In this document: positions 37,301-48,595 of the stretch, in pieces
How the letters are laid out: every line of letters starts with the position of its first letter
Numbering within the stretch: the first letter of the stretch is position 1
Assembly (NCBI GenBank): GCA_019096065.1
Contig: JAGUCH010000008.1
Location: forward strand, 2,175,001-2,239,000
Length of the DNA: 64,000 bases
Source: Paracyclopina nana
Lineage: Eukaryota > Arthropoda > Copepoda > Cyclopoida > Cyclopettidae
Direction of reading: 5' to 3'
Position numbers and translations under genes: made by a program
Notes under the pieces: model-generated
The model's database searches: none
What the model saw: the letters and a program-made list of their open reading frames with translations, nothing else
What the model was told of the DNA's origin: nothing

Positions 37301-38332
37301 ATCTTTTGCTGTTGTTAGAGATAGCAGAGAGGGAAAAAAACGAGGTAGCCTAAAATGCAATTAGGCATTTATGCCTATTTTCTGCTAAATAAGGTTTGAT
37401 TACTCCACCTGTATTGGATGTTCAAATGGAAAAGCTCTTTCATTTAACAATTAAACGTAAAAAGAAGGCTTCGGAAGTAGAGAAATAAGCCTCATTTTTC
37501 TCTAGAAAAGTGGGCTGAATTTAAACACCAAAGCTATTCAGTTTTTATTTTGCCAGCAAGGAAGATGATGAAAAGTTTTTTTGTCAACTTGGCAAAAACT
37601 TTTTTTAGAATCCACCAACAAACCGTCGTTTGCCTAGATTTCTTTTGCTGAAAGCTTAGCTGTACATACTACATTACAAGCACTTGGCTTGTGCTGCGCA
37701 AATTGTAATCAAGCGCATACAGCAGCTTGACTCCAAAACGATGATGTCAATTGAGAATTTCTCTGCTAGAATAAGTATATGACAGCTACACCAATTCATC
37801 CCTCTTTAACTGAAGTTGTATTTTCAGTTTTTTAAGCACACGCGATTAAACCAATTTTCAGATCATCTTTCATCGATTACCCACTCATCATTACCATGAT
37901 GCAACTCGTCCTCAAATCAAGTAATTATCATATTATCTGATCAGGCCTTCGTACCCTATTTCGGCAATTGATGTCTGCGCCGTATTTTTCCAATTAAAAA
38001 AAAAAATGGGCCCCTAATAAAGGTGCCCAAGTGTGATATCACAAAAATCTCATGGCGCTTATGAACAGCTCGTAAAGATGGCGATTTTGGCTTACCAGAA
38101 CATATACAGAGAATGGCATGACACATCCAGCCACCAAAAGGTCTGCCACAGCCAATGAGACGATGAAAAAGTTGGTCACATTGTGGAGCGTTCTCTCCTT
38201 GTAGACGCTGACAATCACCAGGACGTTCCCAATGACCACAACCACACACAGCAGGCCCAGAATGACGACCCAGTAATTCTTGTTCAAAGTGCCAGATAAT
38301 TCAGTTATGTCTGACACCTCTGACCCATTCAT
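31353..38332 (-). CDS. Dop2R: D2-like dopamine receptor (GPCR)
   Basis: Ten coding exons (38332-38096, 35075-34963, 34896-34793, 34496-34291, 34149-33976, 33809-33700, 33595-33547, 33486-33340, 32332-32065, 31564-31353) join in phase into 539 residues. The family couples to Gi/o and inhibits adenylyl cyclase. Class-A landmarks are all present: amine-binding D99 in TM3 ([12 protein letters not shown]), D116-R117-Y118, the C92-C188 disulfide pair, catechol-binding serines S199, S200 and S203 in [11 protein letters not shown]475-W476-V477-P478 in TM6, and N517-P518-L-I-Y521 in TM7. It stops soon after helix 8 ([11 protein letters not shown]). TM3 and TM5 are near-identical in style to insect Dop2R. 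Intracellular loop 3 is about 250 residues, spread over six exons that could be alternatively spliced. Extracellular loop 2 carries an insert ([18 protein letters not shown]) with potential N-glycosylation sites. The preceding 5' UTR exon contains an in-frame stop, fixing the start at 38332. Confidence 0.95.
36442..36609. mobile_element. MITE family A, short variant (168 bp), in a dopamine receptor intron
   Basis: A nearly complete hairpin. The arms start GGCTTAGTCTTTCGCAAGTT and continue through repeated CTATTTAAATAC blocks. It has the same length and layout as the copy at 39622-39789. Flanking triplets are GTA and ATA, one mismatch from a 3-bp duplication. It lies in the first large coding intron of Dop2R. 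Confidence 0.85.
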
Positions 38333-39476
38333 GTTGGCCTAAAAAAGAGACGATTCAAATATATATTAGACTCATAGAAAACGAGGCACAAATAAACGAT
38401 AACGCAGTGAATTAGGTGCCAATATTTTATTTTCTGATGGCCAGCAAGCAAAGAGACAAATGCTTAATCATTTGAAGTTAGGGTGTGTATATTTACTATT
38501 GAAAATCGATGTGGTGTGGCTGCAATTGCATTTTTTGGGTCTTAGAAGAGTACTCAATTCAGCTTTACTCTCTCAGATAATGCTTTTCCAGCCTGTTTTC
38601 CAATTTGGAAGCACCAATATTTGATAACCAATTTCAGGCTTTTACCCATGAATACACAAAGCATGAATGCACAATGCCCCAATATTTTAAGTAGTCAATA
38701 GCTACACTTGATCAGAGAAGTTTCTTAGCATCATTTATTATCGTGGTGATTTTTCAATCTTTTCTTTCTTTTCTGTAGAGTTAATAATGGAAGTTGGTAA
38801 TCCGAGCCTTCTTCCCTTTACTAGCTTAATACTGCTTCTCCTCATCAATTTTCCTTAAGAAAAATTGGCTTAACCAGTCTTATTGATGAGGTTTCCAGTT
38901 TTATTTTTAACCCGCCCCTTGATTTAAAAACCATAAAAATTACTGTCAGCTTTGCTAATAAAGGAAATAAAGCGCGCCCGCGAGCGCGCGCACAACAGCT
39001 GCGTTTTGATGAGAACCTCTTGACAGCTGCTTTAAAGTACAAATGAATGGCAGCGATATACATGTCAGATAGGGCTTAAAAAGCTTTAATCGGATTTCTG
39101 CTGATTTTATTAAGTAATTGGTCACCTTATCCAAAAGTAAGAGGAAAAAACCACCATTCCCAACCAACTTAGACCACTTCAACAGTTGATGATCTTTTTT
39201 CCCCTCTGTTGTTGTGTGCAAAAATCCTAATTACAAGTTGGATAATTTGTCACCCATCTTCTCTTAATGAGCAACTTACTTCATGGACTCCTGGGTTTGC
39301 TTTCACCAGCAAAAGCACCAACTTTTTGCCCTTGGTGTTTCTCAAAATTAACGTGGACATTGTTTTGCTCCAAATTCTTCCCAAATCAAGGACATACCAA
39401 AAGTTTATACTTTAGTTTGTACGTGGCCGAACTAAATGCCACTTCAAGATTTTCAAAAATTAAAGTGTCCTTACCT

Positions 39477-39806
39477 AGCCCGGTTCCAACAACAAAATAA
39501 GTATAGTACGTATAAGTACGATTAACCAGTATAGTATGGTGCAGCTGAGCGCGCGAGCTAGCAGGCACTATACTAAACTTATAAGTATAAGTAAGGTGTC
39601 CATACTATACTGATTTTCATCGGCTTAGTCTTTCGCAAGTTTTGCATAGTCACGCTATTTAAATAGCTCATAACATAAAACGTATTTAAATAGCAGCTAT
39701 TTAAATACATCCAGAGGCTATTTAAATACATTTTATGCTATGAGCTATTTAAATAGCGTGACTATGCAAAACTTGCGAAAGACTAAGCCATCGTTGGAAC
39801 CGGGCT
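39477..39806. mobile_element. MITE family B copy carrying a nested family A MITE
   Basis: The outer tips AGCCCGGTTCCAAC and GTTGGAACCGGGCT match the element at 24537-24690, and the internal CGCGCGAGCTAGC core is shared in reverse orientation. Removing the nested element (39622-39789) leaves about 160 bp. The flanking triplets (CCT and TAA) do not match, so the target duplication is eroded. It lies in the 5' UTR intron of Dop2R. Confidence 0.8.
39622..39789. mobile_element. MITE family A, short variant (168 bp, TSD ATC), nested in family B
   Basis: The same hairpin as at 36442-36609, with a few substitutions. It has an exact 3-bp duplication ATC (39619-39621 and 39790-39792). It interrupts a family B element, so family A moved after family B here. 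Confidence 0.87.
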
Positions 39807-40200
39807 TAAGTTTTAATTTCATGAAATAAAACAATACGTACTACATGCTAATGAGAACATACCTAGTTTTTTAGGATTTCTTACAAGTATTCAACTAAAA
39901 GAAAAGTGCGTGCGCTCGCTTCTTGTTGAGCGCGCTCGCATCAGCTGACTGTGAAAGAGGTTTAATGATTTCTTACCGTCTTGAAGTGATTGTAAAGTTG
40001 TGGATCTCTTCACTCTTGAACGACTGCTTGTAGAGTGAGCCTTTTAACAAGGCCTTGCTTATTCTTGAAGAGCGCGGAGCGCACGTATCTCACGGTCTCG
40101 GAGGCCGCGCTTACAGCTTGATTCGAAACCACCGTCGAATAATCGTTTACCACCCATCTTGGGAGAGTATTTTTAGCCCCTAAATTAAGGTGCAAAATTA

Positions 40201-41130
40201 CACACTCACGAGCACGATGGTTGATAAAATATTATTTTTTCTGAGTTCATCTTTGAGTTCAAAGCACGGAACAGCTTCTCATCTTACGCAATATATTACA
40301 GATTCCAGGCAAAACAGTAGCACGATGCACAAAGTAGTTTGATGACTATGCTCTTTAATCGAATAATAAATCCTAGGCTCAAAATCACATCAATATGTGG
40401 AAACACAGAAAATACAGCATCCTAATCAGCAGCATTGGTGAATAGTTAATACCATATTGCACAACTTGTAATCATGTTTTTGCTGCTAATTGAGAGGCTG
40501 TTAAGAGTGTCACAATCAATCGTGACCCAAGCACGTTTTTTAAGCATGGGCCTGAAAAGCCCAAAAGGCTGAATAACTCTTACACCTCTTCTGATCAAAT
40601 AAAGCCAACTTGCTACGAGGAAAATGCACTACATGGATACCACGTTAGAGCAAAGTAAAAACTGTGAGTGAGGTTTTAACGTACAAAACAATTTTATGGA
40701 ACTAATTTTAGCTTGGAATTTTGAATAATGCAGGACTGTCGTTGCACTTTCTTTCATCCCTAGCAACAATTGTGTACTGCCCTAATAATGGCATTATTTA
40801 TTGAGGCAGAATTTCAGCGAGGCCAGTCTCTCTTTGATGTTGTGGCCCATGGTAATGGAGCCAGTTGCAAAATTGCTTTTTATTTCATATATTCAGCCAC
40901 GGACCCACAACTTTTTTGTGACTTGTACAGACCAGGGCCATTTAAAGGGTTTCTCTTCCACAAAAGAGCCCTCTCATCTGCTCAGATGCAATGTTGTTAT
41001 TCGTTCTTTTGGGGACTGTCTATCACCTACAGACCCGCCTAGAAAAAGCAAATGTGTAAAAATAGTAAAATGGGGATATTTTCCTTCATGCAAACTAGAT
41101 AAAAAAAATTATAGCTTTATTGTTAGTCAT
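40201..41130. other. Non-coding stretch with one unassigned open segment
   Basis: Two overlapping plus-strand open frames at 40770-41160 (90 and 119 codons) look mildly protein-like but match no family that I recognise and have no supported splice partners. They may be a fossil of something. Confidence 0.3.
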
Positions 41131-41440
41131 AAAGCCCGGTTCGAGCACGGGATATTATAAGTTCAACTCGATTTTAAGAGAGAGCGGCAATCATCCAACG
41201 CACATTGCTGAACGGATTGCAAAGGTCGAAACTCTGGTCGCAGTCATAGGAAGCGCAATTTTTCGAAAATCTACCACTCCACCTCGCCAAGTAAATAAGT
41301 TCGACCTTTGCAAATTTTTGAGGGGTCGCGTTGATCTCAGCTAATCAAGATGTATATCAGCATTTTATAATACGGTAAACCAGTTAAGTCAGGTCGAGCT
41401 GAGTGCGCGAGCTAGCAGTGACCTCACTTATGTCCTGTTC
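41131..41440. mobile_element. Degraded or rearranged MITE family B copy
   Basis: The left end reads AAAGCCCGGTTCGAGCACGG, a diverged family B tip. At 41375-41430 the family B interior returns (GGTAAACCAGTTAAGTCAGG, then GTGCGCGAGCTAGCAGTGAC). The intervening sequence is foreign and no clean right terminus is seen. Confidence 0.5.
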
Positions 41441-41844
41441 ATGTACGCCCCAAACTCCTTAGGAAAATGCACGAAAAACACCTTCAGAAAAGGAGAAAAA
41501 CTGTCTTATGACAAGCGCCAGCTGACACATAAAAAATCAGATCGACTTTAAGTCAACCTGACAGTAAACAAATCTAATTTTGGCTATTAAGAGCTCCACA
41601 TTTTAGTCCTTTTGAGCAAAATCAAAAGTTAAATTTCATGTTTTATGAAAGAAACATTAAGAAAGCTAGTTTGTTTTGAAATATGCTGAAAACCATTAGA
41701 CAAAATAGCAAAAATTGCCATTAAAAACGCTGCTCGGCCCCAAGCTGAACTCGTAGAGTGGCAGTCAGCAACAGATTTACTTTTCCTTATGACAATTTTT
41801 TCCATACCTTGAGGCATTCTTAATACATGAACAGGGCATTAATG

Positions 41845-41991
41845 CTCTGTTCATCTACAAACTCCTTAAGGAATCGGAACGCGAAATTCCTTTGCGCAAG
41901 GAGTTTTCAGTACATAAACTAGCTGCGTAGAGTTGTCATTCTGCATGGTTTCGTCATTATGCATTCCTTAAGGAACGGTAGATGAACAGAG
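41845..41991. mobile_element. MITE family E (147 bp), solo copy
   Basis: The ends are CTCTGTTCATCTAC and GTAGATGAACAGAG; subterminal CCTTAAGGAA palindromes occur at both sides. The same element in reverse orientation is embedded in the core of both copies of the giant repeat-armed element (about 50595-50738 and 54060-54205). No clear target duplication. Confidence 0.75.
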
Positions 41992-42883
41992 TTTCGGGTA
42001 ATCATTCCTTGTTGGAAGATCAGATTTGTTTTTCAACGACTCGACTTACTGAGTGATTTTCCCACTCCTTCCAGTCAGTTTGGAAAGGGACTTTCTTAGA
42101 GGAAAAGTTTTCGAAAAAAATACGAGTATTAAGTATGCACCAGGATTATTAATCAAGTTAGCATATTTCTACGAATGAAAACATGCTCATCAGTCATCTT
42201 TTGATGCATCATCAAGGCCCAGTTCAGCAGCAATGATGAAGAGTAAATTGATAAAGTAGATGTCATGGGCCCAACAATTGTGTTTTTTGTCCTTATCTAG
42301 CTGCTAATCTTGAGATTGCGGTGCATGGTCATTTATAGCTTTGGTGATAAAAACCAAACAATGTATAGTGGGTGCACGCGATCTATCTGAATTGACTGCT
42401 TTTATCTCTGCTACATAGGCTAAAGCATATTGAAGTGGGAGCTCGAAAGCACTTGCACTCCAGCTATATGCTAAAAACAAAGCCACACATTATTTCCTTC
42501 TTCAACAAACATGCATTACGTCCTTCATGGAGTGGAATCAAATCCTGATATGAGACATCAAAGTCTTTTTTCTGGTTTATTACTCCTTTTTTGCTTTTGA
42601 CAAAAAATTTCACTTTCCAATTGGAAAACTGTTCAATTGCTAAAATTCAAGTTATCAAACAGTTCTGTAGCCATGAATGCAAATCAAATTGAATAGATCC
42701 TCTGTTCAACTTCATTCATTGGATCTGTAACAGCATCTTATACACATCACAACGCTATTTATTCATACACTGAATACATGAACAAACATTAACATGGATT
42801 ATTTTTAGTGGAGTGGCCATGCCACACCTTCTTATTTTATGGGCATATTCAACATTTAAATTATGTGAGCTGGCGGGTGCCAT

Positions 42884-43956
42884 CATTTTGTCCGAAAATA
42901 TGCGGTATAGATGTACTTTAATCGAAAAGATTTGCCTAGTTGTTTTTAGTCCGACTCATTTTTGATGACAAGTAGTATACTATCTCCGACCAAATCTATC
43001 TAGTTGTAGTACTATCTTCGAAAAATCTAGTTGTTTTTTCTTCGAAAATATCTGCCTAGTTCTATTTGCTCCGAAAACATTTCCTCTCGCAAACAGCTTT
43101 GGTCTGCACATGAGAAGGACCTGATCAACCTGTCCTCTCAACTCTTACCTAATTTTGGTTTCTCAATTTTTCAACTTCAGCAATTAAGACATGGATCATC
43201 TGCCCGTAATTCAGGCGACATTATCAGCGTTACATCAGCTTCAATTTGTTATTAAGGGGTGAATTATAGTTGATCATCTGCTGACCATAATACAAGGTGA
43301 ATTATCAGTTTAGCATCTTTTAAATTGCAATTCACCAAACCTCTAAAACTGAATTTAGCTATTTTGATGACTTTTAATGAAAGAAAAGTTGGTTTTTTCC
43401 ATAATTATTATTGCGCATAAAATGCTGCCTAATTTGCAAGAAAGAATTTTAGCAAAAAAGCCCAATATTGAACCAACAAAAAGTGCAGTAAAATTACCAG
43501 GTGACACATGTTTTGCTTGTTATTGCGATCGATGTTACGGCGCTCATAATTGAAGCTGAATTACGAATGAGCCTGCCCGTCATTTGAACAGTAGAGGTAA
43601 AGATATTTTTTAAGAAATTCACACTTTTTGTATTTATTAAAAGTTTAAGGATTGTATTCATATATCTATCAAGGACAGGATATGATTTGTTGGCAAAAGT
43701 TATTTTTAATAAAGTTCTTGAAATAGATTAAGCCCCATAAAAGGCATATAAGGTAAACTCAATTCGGAGATAATACAACTAGAAGGGTTCGGACATTTTA
43801 CTACTGAACAAAGTATTTCGGAGATAGTACAACTAGGCGAGTTCGGACATTTTACAACTGTGCATAATTGGTCGGACATAGTGATACTCAACTTTTCGGA
43901 GATAAAACTACTCAACTTTTCGGAGATTTTACAACTAGATTTTCGGACAAAAAATG
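42884..43956. mobile_element. Foldback-like element with long subrepeated inverted arms (~1.07 kb)
   Basis: The left arm starts ATTTTGTCCGAAAAT and repeats units such as CTAGTTGTAGTACTATCTTC to about 43080. The right arm from about 43765 repeats the complement (CGGAGATAGTACAACTAG, TTCGGACATTTTAC) and ends GATTTTCGGACAAAAAATG. Arms made of short tandem subrepeats are typical of Foldback-type elements. The middle (43.1-43.74 kb) has no recognisable protein. The target duplication could not be defined. Confidence 0.6.
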
Positions 43957-44023
43957 TTTCCCCGAGCTGGCTAAGTAATTTTTGGTATTCAACGTGCTAT
44001 AAAGTGTACAAGTTGGCAAGTTT

Positions 44024-44461
44024 AAGGTACACAGGGCTTGGATCAGCTGGTTATTTCACCGCAATTTTGAGCGCCGTAATTGCGATGCAATTGTCAACAT
44101 AACAGCGATCAGCTGGTAATTGTAAATCAATTTTTGCTATGTGCAAAAATTACTTCTTTAGCTAGTTTAAAGTAAAACTTTAAGACCAAAATTAAGAAAT
44201 CGGATCATTAGAGCTTGAATTACCAAAAACAGCCTCTATTATGATAAGTAAGGCCAAAAATTCGGCCAACTGAAATTACAAAGAATGGTTGACTTAATTC
44301 TTAAAGTTCCTCCGCTGCTTTGCTCACCAAAATTGCACTGCAATTATCTTTTGTAGCTGATCCACTTAAATTGCAGCGCAATTACAAACAACAGCTGAAA
44401 TTATGACTGAAATTGCGCTGCATTCAGGACCAGCTGATCCAGGCCTTGATGTGCCAAAAGT
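44024..44461. mobile_element. Imperfect inverted-repeat element (~440 bp)
   Basis: The left end reads GGTACACAGGGCTTGGATCA and the right end is its imperfect reverse complement (AGGCCTTGATGTGCC, after CAGCTGATCC). Further GATCAGCTGG and AATTGCGCTGCAATT-like repeats lie inside in both orientations. It is probably an old MITE. Confidence 0.45.
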
Positions 44462-44576
44462 ACCCCCAAACCTCTAGAGCATTTTGTGGTACACCAGAGC
44501 TACCAGATTAGGTGGTCAAGGACAAAAGTATAGGTATAGCTCATTCCATCAATTTTTGGCGACTTTCGAAGCAAAG

Positions 44577-44806
44577 GGCAGTTCTCAAATTACCGGAAAA
44601 AGCTAAGCTAAGGTAAAAATAGCTAAGCAAACGCTCAACATTTCAAGCAAAGTAGCTGCACCTTTAAAATGCTGAGCGAAATAACTAGTTTCCGTGGCTT
44701 TATTTCGCTCAATATTAAAAAAAGTAGCTGCTTTGCTTGAAATGTTGAGCGTTTGCTTAGCTATTTTTACCTTAGCTTAGCTATTTCCGGCAATATGAGA
44801 ACGGCC
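44577..44806. mobile_element. MITE family C (230 bp hairpin)
   Basis: The arms of about 85 bp begin GGCAGTTCTCAAATTACCGG on the left and GGCCGTTCTCATATTGCCGG on the right (reverse complement), then run on as TAGCTAAGCAAACGCTCAAC. The loop is short. Flanking triplets AAG and TAG differ by one base. Confidence 0.75.
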
Positions 44807-45368
44807 TAGTCTTCAGACAAATCGCATCTTGAGACCATCGGTTTAGCAATTCACAGTGGCTCTCTTTATGTTACAAATGGTTTCTTTCTGCGCAATTTGA
44901 GATTACGCAAGCTAACTACTGCACTGCATCTACAGAGCTGCAGAGGCGACTGTAGCGGTATCTGAAAATTGGAATATTGGGCAAAAGCTTAGGCAGTTGC
45001 TTGATTGAAATATGCTAATTATGCCCACATGATGCAACTTCCTTACCTAATTATAGGTATGTGACTTACTAGTTTTACAGAAGTATTGGACTTGCCTGAC
45101 AAGGCAGTTGAAATTGAATATAGCTATTTTGGGATTAGGTTCAAATCAAAAGCTTCTGAGTCTTGCCTTTTGTAGATATTTACGAAAAAATACTAGTTAC
45201 TTAATTTTGACCAAATTTTTTCATTATTCGTGCACTTCTTCGGCAGAGCAGGAAAAATAGTCCCCCAACATTTTCATTTTTTTAGATTTGTGGCAAGATT
45301 TGTTGAAGGCACTAGCTCGACGCGCTATATGTCCACTAATGTAACAATTTGTGAGGAGCTTAATTTGT

Positions 45369-45376
45369 GAAAATGG
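45369..45376. repeat. Left 8-bp target site duplication of the giant element
   Basis: GAAAATGG lies immediately before the GGTAACACTC terminus. The same octamer is at 55852-55859 immediately after the opposite terminus. Confidence 0.9.
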
Positions 45377-45479
45377 GGTAACACTCCCATGTTCAGCGCA
45401 CAAAAATGCTCAAATTGACATAGATATCAAATAAAAAAACACAAAAAGTCTGAGCAGGGTACATAAAATCACAATTATT

Positions 45480-47869
45480 CTTTCCCAACCACCACCCATC
45501 ACCACCCAAAATGATTTTGGATTTGGTCTTTTTTTCTGATCACCACCCATCACCACCCAAACTGATTTTGGATTTGGTCTTTTTTTCTGATCACCACCCA
45601 TCACCACCCAAATTTGAATTTCGCTTTGCCTCTTTTTTCCCAATCACCACCCATCACCACCCAAATTTGAATTTCATTTTGCCTCTTTTTTCCCAATCAC
45701 CACCCATCACCACCCAAAATGATTTTGGATTTGGTCTTTTTTCTGATCACCACCCAAATATGAATTTCGTTTTGCCTCTTTTTTCCCAATCACCACCCAT
45801 CACCACCCAAATATGATTTTGGATTTGGTCTTTTTTTCTGATCACCACCCAAATTTGAATTTCGTTTTGCCTCTTTTTTCCCAATCACCACCCATCACCA
45901 CCCAAACTGATTTTGGATTTGGTCTTTTTTTCTGATCACCACCCATCACCACCCAAATATGATTTTGGATTTGGTCTTTTTTTTCTGATCACCACCCATC
46001 ACCACCCAAATATGAATTTCGTTTTGCCTCTTTTTTCCCAATCACCACCCATCACCACCCAAACTGATTTTGGATTTGGTCTTTTTTTTCTGATCACCAC
46101 CCATCACCACCCAAACTGATTTTGGATTTGGTCTTTTTTTTCTGATCACCACCCATCACCACCCAAATTTGAATTTCATTTTGCCTCTTTTTTCCCAATC
46201 ACCACCCATCACCACCCAAACTGATTTTGGATTTGGTCTTTTTTTCTGATCACCACCCATCACCACCCAAATATGATTTTGGATTTGGTCTTTTTTTCTG
46301 ATCACCACCCAAATTTGAATTTCGTTTTGCCTCTTTTTTCCCAATCACCACCCATCACCACCCAAACTGATTTTGGATTTGGTCTTTTTTTCTGATCACC
46401 ACCCATCACCACCCAAATATGATTTTGGATTTGGTCTTTTTTTTCTGATCACCACCCATCACCACCCAAATATGAATTTCGTTTTGCCTCTTTTTTCCCA
46501 ATCACCACCCATCACCACCCAAACTGATTTTGGATTTGGTCTTTTTTTTCTGATCACCACCCATCACCACCCAAACTGATTTTGGATTTGGTCTTTTTTT
46601 TCTGATCACCACCCATCACCACCCAAATTTGAATTTCGTTTTGCCTCTTTTTTCCCAATCACCACCCATCACCACCCAAACTGATTTTGGATTTGGTCTT
46701 TTTTTCTGATCACCACCCATCACCACCCAAATTTGAATTTCGTTTTGCCTCTTTTTTCCCAATCACCACCCATCACCACCCAAACTGATTTTGGATTTGG
46801 TCTTTTTTCTGATCACCACCCAAATATGAATTTCGTTTTGCCTCTTTTTTCCCAATCACCACCCATCACCACCCAAATATGATTTTGGATTTGGTCTTTT
46901 TTTTCTGATCACCACCCAAATTTGAATTTCGTTTTGCCTCTTTTTTCCCAATCACCACCCATCACCACCCAAACTGATTTTGGATTTGGTCTTTTTTTTC
47001 TGATCACCACCCATCACCACCCAAATTTGAATTTCGTTTTGCCTCTTTTTTCCCAATCACCACCCATCACCACCCAAACTGATTTTGGATTTGGTCTTTT
47101 TTTTCTGATCACCACCCATCACCACCCAAATTTGAATTTCGTTTTGCCTCTTTTTTCCCAATCACCACCCATCACCACCCAAACTGATTTTGGATTTGGT
47201 CTTTTTTCTGATCACCACCCAAATATGAATTTCGTTTTGCCTCTTTTTTCCCAATCACCACCCATCACCACCCAAATATGATTTTGGATTTGGTCTTTTT
47301 TTTCTGATCACCACCCAAATTTGAATTTCGTTTTGCCTCTTTTTTCCCAATCACCACCCATCACCACCCAAACTGATTTTGGATTTGGTCTTTTTTTCTG
47401 ATCACCACCCATCACCACCCAAATATGATTTTGGATTTGGTCTTTTTTTTCTGATCACCACCCATCACCACCCAAATATGAATTTCGTTTTGCCTCTTTT
47501 TTCCCAATCACCACCCATCACCACCCAAACTGATTTTGGATTTGGTCTTTTTTTTCTGATCACCACCCATCACCACCCAAATTTGAATTTCGTTTTGCCT
47601 CTTTTTTCCCAATCACCACCCATCACCACCCAAACTGATTTTGGATTTGGTCTTTTTTTTCTGATCACCACCCATCACCACCCAAATTTGAATTTCGTTT
47701 TGCCTCTTTTTTCCCAATCACCACCCATTACCACCCAAACTGATTTTGGATTTGGTCTTTTTTTTCTGATCACCACCCATCACCACCCAAATTTGAATTT
47801 CATTTTGCCTCTTTTTTCCCAATCACCACCCATCACCACCCAAACTGATTTTGGATTTGGTCTTTTTTT
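45480..47869 (+). repeat. Left minisatellite array of the outer element (~51-bp units, two flavours)
   Basis: All units share the tail ATCACCACCCATCACCACCC and AAA, but alternate between two bodies: TGATTTTGGATTTGGTC plus a T-run (flavour 1) and TGAATTTCGTTTTGCCTC plus a T-run (flavour 2). Some units have lost one CACCCATCAC block. The array runs open in several frames and yields His/Pro-rich peptides, which I treat as artefact. Confidence 0.95.
47862..47869. repeat. Left 8-bp target site duplication of the inner element
   Basis: CTTTTTTT lies directly before GGTAAC at 47870. The same octamer follows the opposite terminus at 51895-51902. Confidence 0.8.
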
Positions 47870-48595
47870 GGTAACACTCCCATGTTCAGCGCACAAAAAT
47901 GCTCAAATTGACATATATATCAAATAAAAAAACACAAAAAGTCTGAGCAGGGCACATAAAATCACAATTATTCTTTCCCAACCACCACCCATCACCACCC
48001 AAAATGATTTTGGATTTGGTCTTTTTTTCTGATCACCACCCATCACCACCCAAAATGATTTTGGATTTGGTCTTTTTTTTCTGATCACCACCCATCACCA
48101 CCCAAATTTGAATTTCGTTTTGCCTCTTTTTTCCCAATCACCACCCATCACCACCCAAATTTGAATTTCATTGTGCCTCTTTTTTCCCAATCACCACCCA
48201 ACACCACCCAAAATGATTTTGGATTTGGTCTTTTTTCTGATCACCACCCAAATATGAATTTCGTTTTGCCTCTTTTTTCCCAATCACCACCCATCACCAC
48301 CCAAACTGATTTTGGATTTGGTCTTTTTTCTGATCACCACCCAAATATGAATTTCGTTTTGCCTCTTTTTTCCCAATCACCACCCATCACCACCCAAAAT
48401 GATTTTGGATTTGGTCTTTTTTTCTGATCACCACCCATCACCACCCAAACTGATTTTGGATTTGGTCTTTTTTTTCTGATCACCACCCATCACCATCCAA
48501 ATTTGAATTTCGTTTTGCCTCTTTTTTCCCAATCGCCACCCATCACCACCCAAACTGATTTTGGATTTGGTCTTTTTTTTCTGATCACCACCCAA

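Larger units (their letters stand above)
38333..40200 (-). promoter_or_regulatory. 5' UTR exon and promoter side of Dop2R
   Basis: A CpG-rich segment ending AAGACG|GTAAGA (donor at 39977/39976) pairs with the acceptor TTTTTTAG|GCCAAC just before the start codon (exon part 38338-38333). Joined, the frame into the ATG has a TGA a few codons upstream, so this exon is untranslated. Its 5' limit is not visible; about 40200 is a guess from where CpG content drops. A 61-codon minus-strand open frame inside it is probably fortuitous. Confidence 0.55.

Noticed and set aside
40770..41160. Two overlapping open frames (90 and 119 codons) as a possible gene
   Set aside because: No recognisable motif, no splice partners, and the second runs into the degraded family B MITE.
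45511..48427. Several open frames of 60-182 codons coding for His/Pro-rich repeats across the minisatellite arrays
   Set aside because: They exist on both strands and in several frames because the repeat unit lacks stop codons. There are no splice sites, no start context and no domain; the array belongs to a mobile element.
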